Assembly: GCA_913031405.1 (NCBI GenBank)
Contig: CAJWCX010000006.1
Coordinates: 1 to 15,289 of the forward strand
Origin: an uncultured Flavobacteriales bacterium
Lineage (GTDB): Bacteria; Bacteroidota; Bacteroidia; Flavobacteriales_D; Crocinitomicaceae
Reading direction: 5' to 3'
DNA length: 15,289 nucleotides
This document shows positions 7,123-14,287 of this stretch, piece by piece. Each line of letters opens with the position of its first letter. The first letter of the stretch is position 1. A program made the translations under genes and the position numbers. The notes beneath the pieces are model-generated. The model worked only from the letters and a program-made list of their open reading frames with translations, searched no databases and was not told the origin of the DNA.

Positions 7123-8585
7123 TAGTTATTGATTTGGTTTAAAAATTCACTTGCAATTTGATAATCGTCAAAGTCGTGCTTTACTCCTTTGATTTCCTGA
7201 TATTTTTCATGGCCCTTTCCAGCCAGTAAAACAATATCTTTCACATCAGCCAATTTTATAGCGAGCTTAATGGCTTCACGTCGATCTGAAATGGATAGTG
7301 CCTTATTCTTTTGTTCATCGTTCAAACCTTTTTTCATGTCTTCGAGAATGGCTTCTGGATTTTCATTTCTTGGATTATCAGATGTGAGTATAATCTGGTC
7401 ACTCAAACGAGAGGCGATAGCTGCCATTAAGGGACGTTTCGTGGCGTCTCGACCACCCCCACATCCTAAAACAGTATATAGCTTTGATTGATGTTTTTTA
7501 ATACTATTTATGGTCGATAATACATTCTCCAAAGCATCTGGTGTATGGGCATAATCGACAATCGCAGTTGGCCCCTGTTCTCCTTTGACATACTGAAATC
7601 TTCCATCAACGGATTTTAAATCACTTAATGCACTTAATATTTGTAACTTGTCTTGACCCAGCAGCCTAGCGACCGCAAAAACTGTGAGCAAATTATAAGC
7701 ATTAAATCGGCCAATGAGCCTAGAATAAAACTCCAGCCCGTCCATTTTAAGTATGAGTCCAGAGATTTCATTTTCAATAATTTTGGCTTTAAAATCAGAA
7801 GGTGTTTTTAAGGCATATGTATAGCGATCTGCTTTTGTGTTTTGAAGCATTACAGAACCATTTTTATCATCTGAATTGACCAGTGCAAATGCATCCGATG
7901 AAAGCCCATCAAAAAACCGTTTTTTAGCTTTGATATATTCATCAAAAGTCTTGTGATAATCCAAATGATCATGACTGATATTTGTAAATACGCCTCCTTT
8001 AAACCGAAGTCCAAGCGTACGATTCTGAACAACAGAATGAGAACTCACCTCCATAAAACAATGGGTGCAACCCTGCTCAAGCATTTCTGCTAACAGCAAA
8101 TTCAAAGAAACAGAATTAGGAGTGGTATGCGTAGATTGAATCGCTCGATTACCAACCTTGTTCACCACGGTTGATATGAGCCCACATGTATACCCAAGAT
8201 CGGTGTATAAGTCATGAAGTAATGTAGCTGTGGTTGTTTTTCCATTCGTACCAGTAATTCCAACTAACTCTAGTTTTTCTGAGGGGTAATGGTAAAAAGC
8301 TCCGGAAATCAATGCTAAAGCAACAGAGGTATCATTTACCATTAAACAAGTTACGTCTTCATGATTTAATATTACTTTTCGCTGACAAACTACGATGCGA
8401 CAACCCTGATCAATAGCTGACTGAATATAATCATGCCCATCAGCTAATACACCAGGAATAGCAAAAAAAACCGATTCTTCGCAAACCTTCCTAGAGTCAA
8501 AATGAAGCGCCGTAACTTCCTGCTCAATTGACCCTTGAATCAGCTCAAAATCCAGTCCTATCAATATGTCTTTTAGCTTTCTCAT
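7122..8585 (-). CDS. murE: UDP-MurNAc-tripeptide synthetase MurE (meso-diaminopimelate adding)
   Basis: MurE adds the third residue to UDP-MurNAc-L-Ala-D-Glu in the cytoplasm. The 487-residue protein shows the uridine-binding N-terminal domain with HFDSRKV (28-34) and FFAIPG (40-45), the ATPase P-loop GTNGKTTT (112-119), STHTTPNS (151-158), EVSSHS (179-184), NISHDHLDYH (202-211) and Lys221 as the likely carbamylated lysine. The C-terminal domain has DGRFQ (327-331), DYAHTPDAL (344-352), GCGGGRD (374-380), DNPRNE (403-408) and GKGHE (456-460). In the MurE family DNPR marks enzymes that use meso-diaminopimelate, as opposed to the lysine-adding type, so a Gram-negative type A1-gamma wall is expected. 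Its ATG overlaps the upstream PBP stop (ATGA). Confidence 0.97.
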   Translation of the reverse strand: MRKLKDILIGLDFELIQGSIEQEVTALHFDSRKVCEESVFFAIPGVLADGHDYIQSAIDQGCRIVVCQRKVILNHEDVTCLMVNDTSVALALISGAFYHYPSEKLELVGITGTNGKTTTATLLHDLYTDLGYTCGLISTVVNKVGNRAIQSTHTTPNSVSLNLLLAEMLEQGCTHCFMEVSSHSVVQNRTLGLRFKGGVFTNISHDHLDYHKTFDEYIKAKKRFFDGLSSDAFALVNSDDKNGSVMLQNTKADRYTYALKTPSDFKAKIIENEISGLILKMDGLEFYSRLIGRFNAYNLLTVFAVARLLGQDKLQILSALSDLKSVDGRFQYVKGEQGPTAIVDYAHTPDALENVLSTINSIKKHQSKLYTVLGCGGGRDATKRPLMAAIASRLSDQIILTSDNPRNENPEAILEDMKKGLNDEQKNKALSISDRREAIKLAIKLADVKDIVLLAGKGHEKYQEIKGVKHDFDDYQIASEFLNQINN

Positions 8586-10702
8586 TTATCCTCCAAAACA
8601 ATTTGAATTAATCTACCCTTTTCAATAACCTCTCCCTCTGGAACGGATTGCAAAACAACCTTTCCATAACCTCGAAATTCAACGATATAGCCCATAGATT
8701 CTAAAAGATAAACTGCATCTTTCGCGGTCATACCCTTTACATTTGGCATTACATTTTTACGAATGACTCGATCCTTTAGCTGAATGGTCTTCACTGATTT
8801 TGACACACCAGCCCACTCTCCACCATCACTAACCTCATGCACATAACCCATTTCGTTAAGCGACTTTGATATGTCAGACTTGTAACCTGCTTTAATAAGT
8901 GGCAAACTTTCTGACTTTTCCGCCGCCTCGTTGATGGCATCATGATATTTTAAATCTGAAGCAAAAACTTTATTGGCAACTGCGGCAAATACAGTACCTG
9001 AAACCTTTGCGCCATAAATCTGGGTCTTTGGCTTGTAGATTACCACAATACAAGAGTATAGCGGATCCTCAGCCGGAAAATAACCACAAAATGACGCTTG
9101 ATATTCCGAATCCTTACGTCCTAAGAATTCACCAGAGGCGTCTATTAATTTCACGGTACCGGTCTTACCTGCAATGTTAAACATCACACTCGTAAGGTCT
9201 GATCCTGTTCCACGTTTCATAACACCGACAAGACACTTTTTAACTTGATCAATGGTGGATTGAGAGCAGATTTTGCTATCCAATACAACCGGCTCAAAAC
9301 GCTCGATTGTTTTACCCGAATGACGTATTTCTTGAACAAATAATGGACGCATCATCTTCCCATTATTGGCAACGGTATTATAAAGATTAAGGGTCTGCAG
9401 AGGTGTTTGTTCTAGCTCATAGCCAATAGACATATATGGAATAGAAATTCCAGACCACTGTTTGGTTCCAGGTCTTGAAACTTTTGGTTCCGGTTCCCCT
9501 TCAAGCTTGATCCCTAAGGACCGAGTTAACCCAAACTTTTCAAGTCGTTCAATAAACTTATATGGCTGACCCTTATAGAGATCATTTATAGTCGGAGCCA
9601 AAACATTAGACGACTTTTCAAAAGCTTTTTGAATACTGATTTCCCCATAACCAAAACCATAGTTAGAATCATATAAAGGTTTTTTAGATCCTTTGAAACG
9701 ATAGGTCCCAGAGGCATTAACTATATCCGTTAGCTTCAGCTTCTTATCTTCTAAAGCCGCCATTAATGAGGCCAGTTTGAAGGTTGAACCTGGTGCCGAA
9801 AGACGACCAATTGCGTAATTGTAGGATTCCGAGAAAGTATTGTCTTTATTGCGTTTTAGATTTGAAATGGCTCTTACATATCCTGTTTTAACCTCCATAA
9901 CAATTACGCAACCGTGAGACGCATCCATATCAATCAGTTGCTTTTCAAGCTCGGAATGAACCACCTCTTGAATATCAGAGTCAATAGTTGTTACTACGTC
10001 AGCTCCAGAAACGGACTGCTCAGCATACTGCCCTGTCTTCTTCCAACCCGTAGCCAGTTTTTGCTCATAAACCTTCCCAGGTGTTCCAGACAAATCTTTA
10101 TGAAAAGCTCCTTCAATACCAACAGCATAAATCTTGTCTCCGTCTTCCTTATAATACCCCAAAGTTCTCTCAGCAAGCTTTCCTTTTGGTTTTTTTCGAA
10201 TAGTAGTTTCCTCGTGATCAATAAGACCCCCTCTCATTTGGCCTGCGTCAAAAATTGGGAATTCACGAAGTCTTTCTCTTTGGTCGTGAGTGACTTGTCT
10301 TTGAATCAACAAATAACGCTTCCCGCGATCTCTGTAGCTTCGTATTCTGTTTTCATACTCCCTTGCGCTACGATCCCTAAACATATTACTCAAAGCCTCA
10401 GACAAATCAGAAACTTTAGCATCAAACAGATCGCTATCAACAACAGTAGGATCCATATAAATATCGAAATAAGAAACCGTCGTCACAATCGGATTCATGT
10501 CTTTATCTAGAACATCGCCATACTGTGCATTTTCAACCACGATTCGTTTGGGTATTCTAGAATCTGTATCAGAAAACAAGGTTTCTTTATCCGATAGCTG
10601 AATGGATAAGGTCATATAAATGACCAGCCCCATCATCAGTACAAAACTGAAATAGATAATGTAGGCTCGGTAAAAAAGAAAATTTTTTCCTTTATTGTTC
10701 AT
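8582..10702 (-). CDS. ftsI: Class B penicillin-binding protein, septal transpeptidase (FtsI/PBP3-like) with C-terminal PASTA
   Basis: This is the transpeptidase expected to cross-link septal peptidoglycan with FtsW. The 706-residue protein has a short cytoplasmic tail, one membrane anchor at about 11-33, and a periplasmic dimerisation/pedestal region beginning around RIVVENAQYGDVLDKDMNPI. The transpeptidase domain carries SxxK as STFK (306-309, nucleophile Ser306), SxN as SSN (364-366) and KTGT (513-516). The C-terminus holds a canonical PASTA domain at about 651-704 (MPNVKGMTAKDAVYLLESMG and QSVPEGEVIEKG). Just before it, KAGYKSDISKSLNEMGY (604-620) looks like the first half of a second, degenerate PASTA. 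PASTA on the septal PBP is usual in Gram-positives and is also found in Bacteroidota. The ATG lies 11 bases inside the ftsL-like gene. Confidence 0.95.
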   Translation of the reverse strand: MNNKGKNFLFYRAYIIYFSFVLMMGLVIYMTLSIQLSDKETLFSDTDSRIPKRIVVENAQYGDVLDKDMNPIVTTVSYFDIYMDPTVVDSDLFDAKVSDLSEALSNMFRDRSAREYENRIRSYRDRGKRYLLIQRQVTHDQRERLREFPIFDAGQMRGGLIDHEETTIRKKPKGKLAERTLGYYKEDGDKIYAVGIEGAFHKDLSGTPGKVYEQKLATGWKKTGQYAEQSVSGADVVTTIDSDIQEVVHSELEKQLIDMDASHGCVIVMEVKTGYVRAISNLKRNKDNTFSESYNYAIGRLSAPGSTFKLASLMAALEDKKLKLTDIVNASGTYRFKGSKKPLYDSNYGFGYGEISIQKAFEKSSNVLAPTINDLYKGQPYKFIERLEKFGLTRSLGIKLEGEPEPKVSRPGTKQWSGISIPYMSIGYELEQTPLQTLNLYNTVANNGKMMRPLFVQEIRHSGKTIERFEPVVLDSKICSQSTIDQVKKCLVGVMKRGTGSDLTSVMFNIAGKTGTVKLIDASGEFLGRKDSEYQASFCGYFPAEDPLYSCIVVIYKPKTQIYGAKVSGTVFAAVANKVFASDLKYHDAINEAAEKSESLPLIKAGYKSDISKSLNEMGYVHEVSDGGEWAGVSKSVKTIQLKDRVIRKNVMPNVKGMTAKDAVYLLESMGYIVEFRGYGKVVLQSVPEGEVIEKGRLIQIVLEDK

Positions 10703-11069
10703 TCTTATTTATCCTTATGACTTTTGTAGCATTCAGAGACTCTTTTAGCTCTCTTTCCTTAAGCCTCTCAACCAGCTTATATCTTCTTGTTTCAGATTCC
10801 AGTTGTGTTTTAAAATCTATGTAATCTGCTGCATTTTGATTGAGCTCACTCTGATTGTTCCTAATGTCCGTATTGAGCTGCTTTACATAATACCCCTTGG
10901 CAACAAAGACAATCAGCAAGAGAAGAATAAAGAAAATATAGGACAGGTTATTAAGAACAAACGATTTGGTCAAAAACTCTCCATTAAGAATTTGAGTCAG
11001 TGCATTTGAATCCCGTCCTTTACCAACGACTTTTTGTGTCCCTTTTTCGTTATGCTTATTGTTACCCAT
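10692..11069 (-). CDS. ftsL: FtsL-like bitopic cell division protein
   Basis: This is a small protein of 125 residues with one hydrophobic segment at about 39-59 (FFILLLLIVFVAKGYYV core). It has a basic, polar N-terminal tail of about 38 residues inside the cell, and a periplasmic stretch at about 62-110 rich in Asn, Gln, Glu and Lys that fits a coiled coil. That is the architecture of FtsL, which pairs with a DivIC/FtsB-type partner and FtsQ to activate FtsW and the PBP. Sequence alone is weak for this fast-evolving family. Position between rsmH and the septal PBP is the main support. I chose the ATG at 11069, which overlaps the rsmH stop (ATGGGTAA); an in-frame TTG at 11081 would add four residues but is less likely. 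Confidence 0.88.
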   Translation of the reverse strand: MGNNKHNEKGTQKVVGKGRDSNALTQILNGEFLTKSFVLNNLSYIFFILLLLIVFVAKGYYVKQLNTDIRNNQSELNQNAADYIDFKTQLESETRRYKLVERLKERELKESLNATKVIRINKNEQ

Positions 11070-11979
11070 TCTTTTTTGCAATTCTCAATTTGGCGCTGCG
11101 TGAACGCGTATTTTCCTTTTGTTCAAGCTCATCCGGAACTACCGGTTTTCTGGTTACCTCTGTAAGTGGTTTTAAAGGATTCCCAAAAAAATCTTTTTCA
11201 AGATCGCCTTGAACATTTCCCTTTTTCATGAAATTTTTTACGATGCGATCCTCTAAGGAGTGGTAGGAAATAACTACAAGACGACCGCCTGGCTTTAATA
11301 AATCTGAAGCCTGACCCAAAAAGGACTCTAGAGCTTCGAGCTCTTTATTAACCTCTATCCTCAATGCTTGAAATACCTGCGCGTAATACTTATGCTCTTT
11401 GAATTTAGGTGCTAGACCCGATAGCAAGTCGATTAGTTTCTTTGTTGTTTGAATATCGCTATCTGTTCTTTGCTGCACAATCTCAGCAGCTAATCTTCTT
11501 GCGTTTTTAATTTCTCCATAGCTCCGAAAGATGCGTACTAAATCATCCTCATCGTAGGTATTTAAAACATCTGCTGCAGTTGATTGACTCGATGCGTTCA
11601 TTCGCATATCCAAATGAGCTTCATTACGAAGAGAAAATCCTCGTTCAGGTTGATCAAACTGATGCGAAGATACTCCAAGGTCCGCGATAATACCATCAAC
11701 CTCAATGACTCCCTTGGCCTTCATTTGATTCGATAAAAACGAGAAGTTAGATTGAATAAAGCTAAAATTGGAAGCATTCCAAATATTTGCTTTTGCATCG
11801 GCATCTTGATCCAATACGTAAAGAAAACCTTTTGCACTCAATTTTTCGAAAATGGCTCTCGAATGACCCCCACCCCCAAAGGTTACATCGACGTATACAC
11901 CATCAGGCTTTATGTCAAGCCCATCAATGCAAGCATCGCACAAAACAGGTATGTGGTATGTGTTAATCTTGTCCGTCAT
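11062..11979 (-). CDS. rsmH: 16S rRNA (cytosine-N4)-methyltransferase RsmH (MraW)
   Basis: RsmH methylates N4 of C1402 (E. coli numbering) in 16S rRNA, tuning the ribosomal P site, using S-adenosylmethionine. The 305-residue protein begins with HIPVLCDACIDGL, the family's usual opening. It has the SAM-binding loop DVTFGGGGHSRAIFE (31-45), DADAKA near 59-64, DGIIADLGVSSHQFD (95-109), RGFSLRNEAHLDMRM (113-127), QALRIEVNKEL (204-214) and ISYHSLEDRIVKNF (237-250). The inserted helical domain lies between about 110 and 210. The C-terminus is lysine- and arginine-rich, as usual for an rRNA enzyme. The gene starts 17 bases inside mraZ, so the two are translated together. Length and motifs are normal. 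Confidence 0.97.
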   Translation of the reverse strand: MTDKINTYHIPVLCDACIDGLDIKPDGVYVDVTFGGGGHSRAIFEKLSAKGFLYVLDQDADAKANIWNASNFSFIQSNFSFLSNQMKAKGVIEVDGIIADLGVSSHQFDQPERGFSLRNEAHLDMRMNASSQSTAADVLNTYDEDDLVRIFRSYGEIKNARRLAAEIVQQRTDSDIQTTKKLIDLLSGLAPKFKEHKYYAQVFQALRIEVNKELEALESFLGQASDLLKPGGRLVVISYHSLEDRIVKNFMKKGNVQGDLEKDFFGNPLKPLTEVTRKPVVPDELEQKENTRSRSAKLRIAKKNG

Positions 11980-12424
11980 CCAAGTCGCCCATTACTTCGT
12001 TTGCCAAATCAGCAAAGTCCGTTATGTTTTCTTCAATCATATTGAAGTACTTGGATTTGTCCCAGATTTCTATTCGATCGTTATAGGCTATTAGCATAAC
12101 CTCTTGCCCCAGGCCAACACGCTCAGAATGCCCTGATGGAACTAGAGCCCGACCGGCATTATCAAGAGAAACGTGCTTCGCACCCTGGTGGAATAAACGA
12201 TAAAACATTCGATTTTTTGGTTTAAAAAGATTCATTTTAGAAAGCTTCTCACTCATTCGCTCCCACTCCAAAATCGGATAGAGCGTTAAGCAATCCTCGA
12301 ACCCCTTATTTAACATGAAATCTCGCTGGGCATTTGCAGGAAGTTGTTTACGCAAACCCGAAGGGAACAGAAACCTGCCCTTAGCGTCTAGCTTAACCTC
12401 GAATTCTCCTACTAATCCTGACAT
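11963..12424 (-). CDS. mraZ: Transcriptional regulator MraZ
   Basis: MraZ is a DNA-binding protein with two AbrB/SpoVT-like swapped-hairpin half domains that assembles into rings. In E. coli and Mycoplasma it controls its own dcw operon by binding tandem GTGG-type repeats ahead of the gene. The 153-residue protein shows both repeats: LDAKGRFLFPSGLR (12-25), and LDNAGRALVPSGHSERVGL (87-105), in which Lys is replaced by Ala. The acidic C-terminal tail (DLDDGQD) is a common trait. It is the first gene of the operon and overlaps rsmH by 17 bases. A matching tandem repeat lies 36-49 bases ahead of its ATG, which fits autoregulation. Confidence 0.96.
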   Translation of the reverse strand: MSGLVGEFEVKLDAKGRFLFPSGLRKQLPANAQRDFMLNKGFEDCLTLYPILEWERMSEKLSKMNLFKPKNRMFYRLFHQGAKHVSLDNAGRALVPSGHSERVGLGQEVMLIAYNDRIEIWDKSKYFNMIEENITDFADLANEVMGDLDDGQD

Positions 12425-12459
12425 AACGAAAATATCTAGTTAAAATTAGTGGAATTTTA

Positions 12460-12473
12460 CCACTTTTTACCAC
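12460..12473 (-). promoter_or_regulatory. Putative MraZ operator facing mraZ
   Basis: Read on the minus strand, the site is GTGGTAAAAAGTGG: two GTGG boxes exactly 10 bases apart, one helical turn, followed by another TAAAA. It lies 36-49 bases before the mraZ ATG. Known MraZ targets in E. coli and Mycoplasma are tandem GTGG/AAAGTG-type boxes in just this position. A plus-strand GTGG at 12449-12452 forms an imperfect inverted repeat with the nearer box. Binding is inferred, not shown. I could not place the mraZ promoter with confidence: no clean TAnnTTTG element is seen on the minus strand upstream, only weak candidates such as TAAATTGC and TAAGTTTT. Confidence 0.7.
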
Positions 12474-12576
12474 CAAAAATCAAATTGTTGAAAACTTATA
12501 ACGCAATTTACGTCATTTTGTTTCAATAAACCAACATAAACACTATAAATAATAGATTTAACAACACAGGCCTAAA

Positions 12577-12590
12577 GTGGTAAAAAGTGG
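12577..12590 (+). promoter_or_regulatory. Second putative MraZ operator, inverted copy facing the EamA gene
   Basis: The plus strand reads GTGGTAAAAAGTGG, identical over 14 bases to the site ahead of mraZ but in the opposite orientation, about 105 bases away. With its flank it forms two AAAGTGG units 10 bases apart (12574-12580 and 12584-12590). It ends 21 bases before the -33 element of the divergent transporter promoter. It may be an upstream auxiliary site for mraZ control, for example by looping, or may place the transporter gene under MraZ. Confidence 0.6.
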
Positions 12591-12611
12591 AAAACTATTT
12601 TTTATTAACAA

Positions 12612-12642
12612 TTTGTAAGCCCCAATTATATGCCTACTTTTG
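12612..12642 (+). promoter_or_regulatory. Bacteroidota-type promoter for the EamA gene
   Basis: TTTG at 12612-12615 is followed, after exactly 19 bases, by TACTTTTG at 12635-12642, a perfect match to the Bacteroidota -7 element TAnnTTTG. Transcription would start at about 12645-12647, at or just ahead of the GTG codon at 12647, giving a message with almost no leader. Confidence 0.72.
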
Positions 12643-12646
12643 TTCA

Positions 12647-13558
12647 GTGAAAATCTCGGGAAAGTATTGGATTCTGTTGCTTATTTTATCATTAATTTGG
12701 GGCAGCTCATTCATTCTCATGAAAAAAGGGATGTATGCTTCCTCTGGAGAAATGATTTTCAACTCCAATCAAGTGGCTACAATGCGCATATTGCTTTCTA
12801 GCTTAGTACTTCTTCCCTTTGGTATCCGTGCTTTCAAGAGAGTATGTCTCAAAAAACACTTCGTTCCATTTATAGTTGTTGCTCTTTGTGGGAATCTGTT
12901 CCCCGCTTTTCTATTTACCTATGCAGAAACAGGGATTTCCTCGGGTTTTACAGGGATGCTAAATAGTATAACCCCTATATTTGTCATTTTTATTGGATTT
13001 GGGTTTTTTAAGATTAGAATGACCTACTCCCAAATACTCGGATCTATAATTGGAAGTTTAGGGGTTATCTCACTCCTCTATTTCGGAAAATCTGTTTCTC
13101 TTGATGGTGATTGGGAGCATATTTTTGCAGTAGTTCTTGCCACACTGTGCTATGCCATCAGCCTGAGCGTGATTCGGTATAAACTAAGCTCTTATAAATC
13201 AATTGACATCGCAGCGATTGCATTTCTACTTTTACTGCCTCCATCTCTGACTATATTTATGACAGAACACACCTGGAGCGTTTTTGAATCCAAAGAAAAC
13301 GCTTGGAACAGCTTTATCGCCATCAGCATTCTTGGCATAATCGGTACGGCTTTCGCTTTATTCCTTTTTAATAACATTATTAAGAATACTTCTGCACTTT
13401 TTGCGAGTTCTGTCACTTATTTCATACCCATTGTAGCAGTCTTTATTGGTTTTTTCTTCGGGGAGCGTATTTCAGCTTATCAAATTATATCAATGCTGAT
13501 GGTACTTTTAGGCGTATTTGTTGCGAATTCAAAAAGGGACAAAAAGGTTTTCGATTAA
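12647..13558 (+). CDS. EamA-family (DMT superfamily) membrane transporter
   Basis: The protein is a ten-helix inner-membrane carrier of the drug/metabolite transporter superfamily; its substrate cannot be read from the sequence. The 303 residues contain two EamA repeats, at about 8-140 and 157-292. The first repeat shows WGSSFILMKKG early and RILLSSLVLLPFG around its second helix. The second repeat ends with SSVTYFIPIVAVFIGFFFGER, the typical closing helix pair before the last helix. I chose the GTG at 12647. The same frame stays open back to a GTG at 12587, but that codon lies upstream of the promoter and inside the operator-like repeat, and the extra 20 residues do not look like the family's start. 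The first downstream ATG (12719) would cut the first membrane helix. The gene is divergent from mraZ and is probably a single transcription unit. Confidence 0.9.
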   Translation: MKISGKYWILLLILSLIWGSSFILMKKGMYASSGEMIFNSNQVATMRILLSSLVLLPFGIRAFKRVCLKKHFVPFIVVALCGNLFPAFLFTYAETGISSGFTGMLNSITPIFVIFIGFGFFKIRMTYSQILGSIIGSLGVISLLYFGKSVSLDGDWEHIFAVVLATLCYAISLSVIRYKLSSYKSIDIAAIAFLLLLPPSLTIFMTEHTWSVFESKENAWNSFIAISILGIIGTAFALFLFNNIIKNTSALFASSVTYFIPIVAVFIGFFFGERISAYQIISMLMVLLGVFVANSKRDKKVFD

Positions 13559-13560
13559 TT

Positions 13561-13580
13561 TGAGTCTTTATTTTGACTCA
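13561..13580 (+). terminator. Small inverted repeat after the EamA gene, possible weak terminator
   Basis: TGAGTC (13561-13566) and GACTCA (13575-13580) form a perfect 6-base stem around an 8-base AT loop, beginning 2 bases after the stop codon. No run of T follows on the plus strand, so termination would be weak. The right arm overlaps the rplU -33 element (TTG at 13573-13575), so it may instead be a regulator site, or be chance. Confidence 0.35.
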
Positions 13581-13602
13581 TTAGAATAAAACATTATCTT
13601 TG
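13571..13602 (+). promoter_or_regulatory. Bacteroidota-type promoter for rplU-rpmA
   Basis: TTTTG ends at 13575 and is followed after 19 bases by TATCTTTG (13595-13602), a perfect TAnnTTTG -7 element. The spacing is identical to that ahead of the EamA gene. The start of transcription is expected near 13605, leaving a leader of about 36 bases before the rplU ATG. Confidence 0.78.
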
Positions 13603-13641
13603 CAAACCAATTTTGGAAGATATTTTAATTTAAAGATTGTT

Positions 13642-13989
13642 ATGTACGCAATAGTAGAGATAGCAGGGCAGCAATTTAAAGTGCAAAAAGACCAAAAGGT
13701 TTACGTTCATCGTCTAGACGCTGAAGCCGGTTCAAAGATAGATTTTGACAAGGTTTTATTGATTGAAGACAAAGGAAAAGTAAACGTTGGCGCCCCGGCT
13801 GTAGCAGGTGCAAAAGTCACCGCGGAAGTATTAAATCACGTTAAAGGTGATAAAGTCATCGTTTTCAAAAAGAAACGAAGAAAAGGATACAAAAAAAAGA
13901 ACGGACATCGTCAGGCATTTACAGAGCTCTCGATCAAAGGAATTAAAGTAAAAAAACCAGCCGCTAAAAAAGCTGCTGCAGAAAAATAA
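13642..13989 (+). CDS. rplU: 50S ribosomal protein L21
   Basis: L21 is a 23S rRNA-binding protein of the large subunit. The 115-residue protein begins MYAIVEIAGQQFKVQ, the canonical L21 start. It has the central VLLIEDKGKVNVGAP segment and the basic KVIVFKKKRRKGYKKKNGHRQ loop (about 72-92), with FTELSIKGI after it, matching the L21 signature region. The tail KKPAAKKAAAEK is an Ala/Lys-rich extension common in Bacteroidota. I used the ATG at 13642 because homology begins there. An upstream in-frame ATG at 13600 lies inside the promoter -7 element and is not credible. The rpmA start follows 6 bases after the stop. Confidence 0.97.
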   Translation: MYAIVEIAGQQFKVQKDQKVYVHRLDAEAGSKIDFDKVLLIEDKGKVNVGAPAVAGAKVTAEVLNHVKGDKVIVFKKKRRKGYKKKNGHRQAFTELSIKGIKVKKPAAKKAAAEK

Positions 13990-13995
13990 AACAAC

Positions 13996-14268
13996 ATGGC
14001 ACATAAGAAAGGAGTAGGTAGTTCGAAGAACGGTCGTGAATCTCAAAGTAAAAGATTAGGTGTTAAAATATTCGGTGGACAAGCTGCGATTGCAGGAAAC
14101 ATCATTGTTCGTCAAAGAGGAACACAGCACCACCCAGGAAACAACGTGGGTATGGGTAAAGACCATACATTATATGCACTTGAAGATGGATTAGTAGAAT
14201 TCAAAAAGAAAAAGAACAATCGATCTTTTGTTTCTGTTGTTCCTTTTGAAGCAGGAGCAGAAGCATAA
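13996..14268 (+). CDS. rpmA: 50S ribosomal protein L27
   Basis: L27 sits near the peptidyl transferase centre of the large subunit, and its N-terminal tail reaches toward the tRNA ends. The 90-residue protein opens MAHKKGVGSSKNGRESQSKR, followed by LGVKIFGGQ, GNIIVRQRGTQHHPG (about 35-49) and GMGKDHTLYAL (52-62), all standard for the family. It lacks the N-terminal extension that Firmicutes remove with the Prp protease. It is co-transcribed with rplU, 6 bases downstream, and is closed off by an intrinsic terminator 20 bases after its stop. Confidence 0.98.
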   Translation: MAHKKGVGSSKNGRESQSKRLGVKIFGGQAAIAGNIIVRQRGTQHHPGNNVGMGKDHTLYALEDGLVEFKKKKNNRSFVSVVPFEAGAEA

Positions 14269-14287
14269 TGTTTCTATGTAAAAATTT

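Noticed and set aside
9914..10510. Long open frame (198 codons) on the plus strand opposite the PBP gene
   Set aside because: It lies wholly within the PBP coding sequence, has no recognisable motifs, and its composition (Ser, Ile, Asn, Leu rich) is what antisense of a conserved gene gives.
12587..12646. Extended N-terminus of the EamA protein from GTG at 12587
   Set aside because: The codons overlap the MraZ-type repeat and both promoter elements, and the added 20 residues do not fit the family's start.
13600..13641. Extended N-terminus of L21 from ATG at 13600
   Set aside because: That ATG lies inside the TATCTTTG -7 element, and L21 homology starts exactly at the ATG at 13642.
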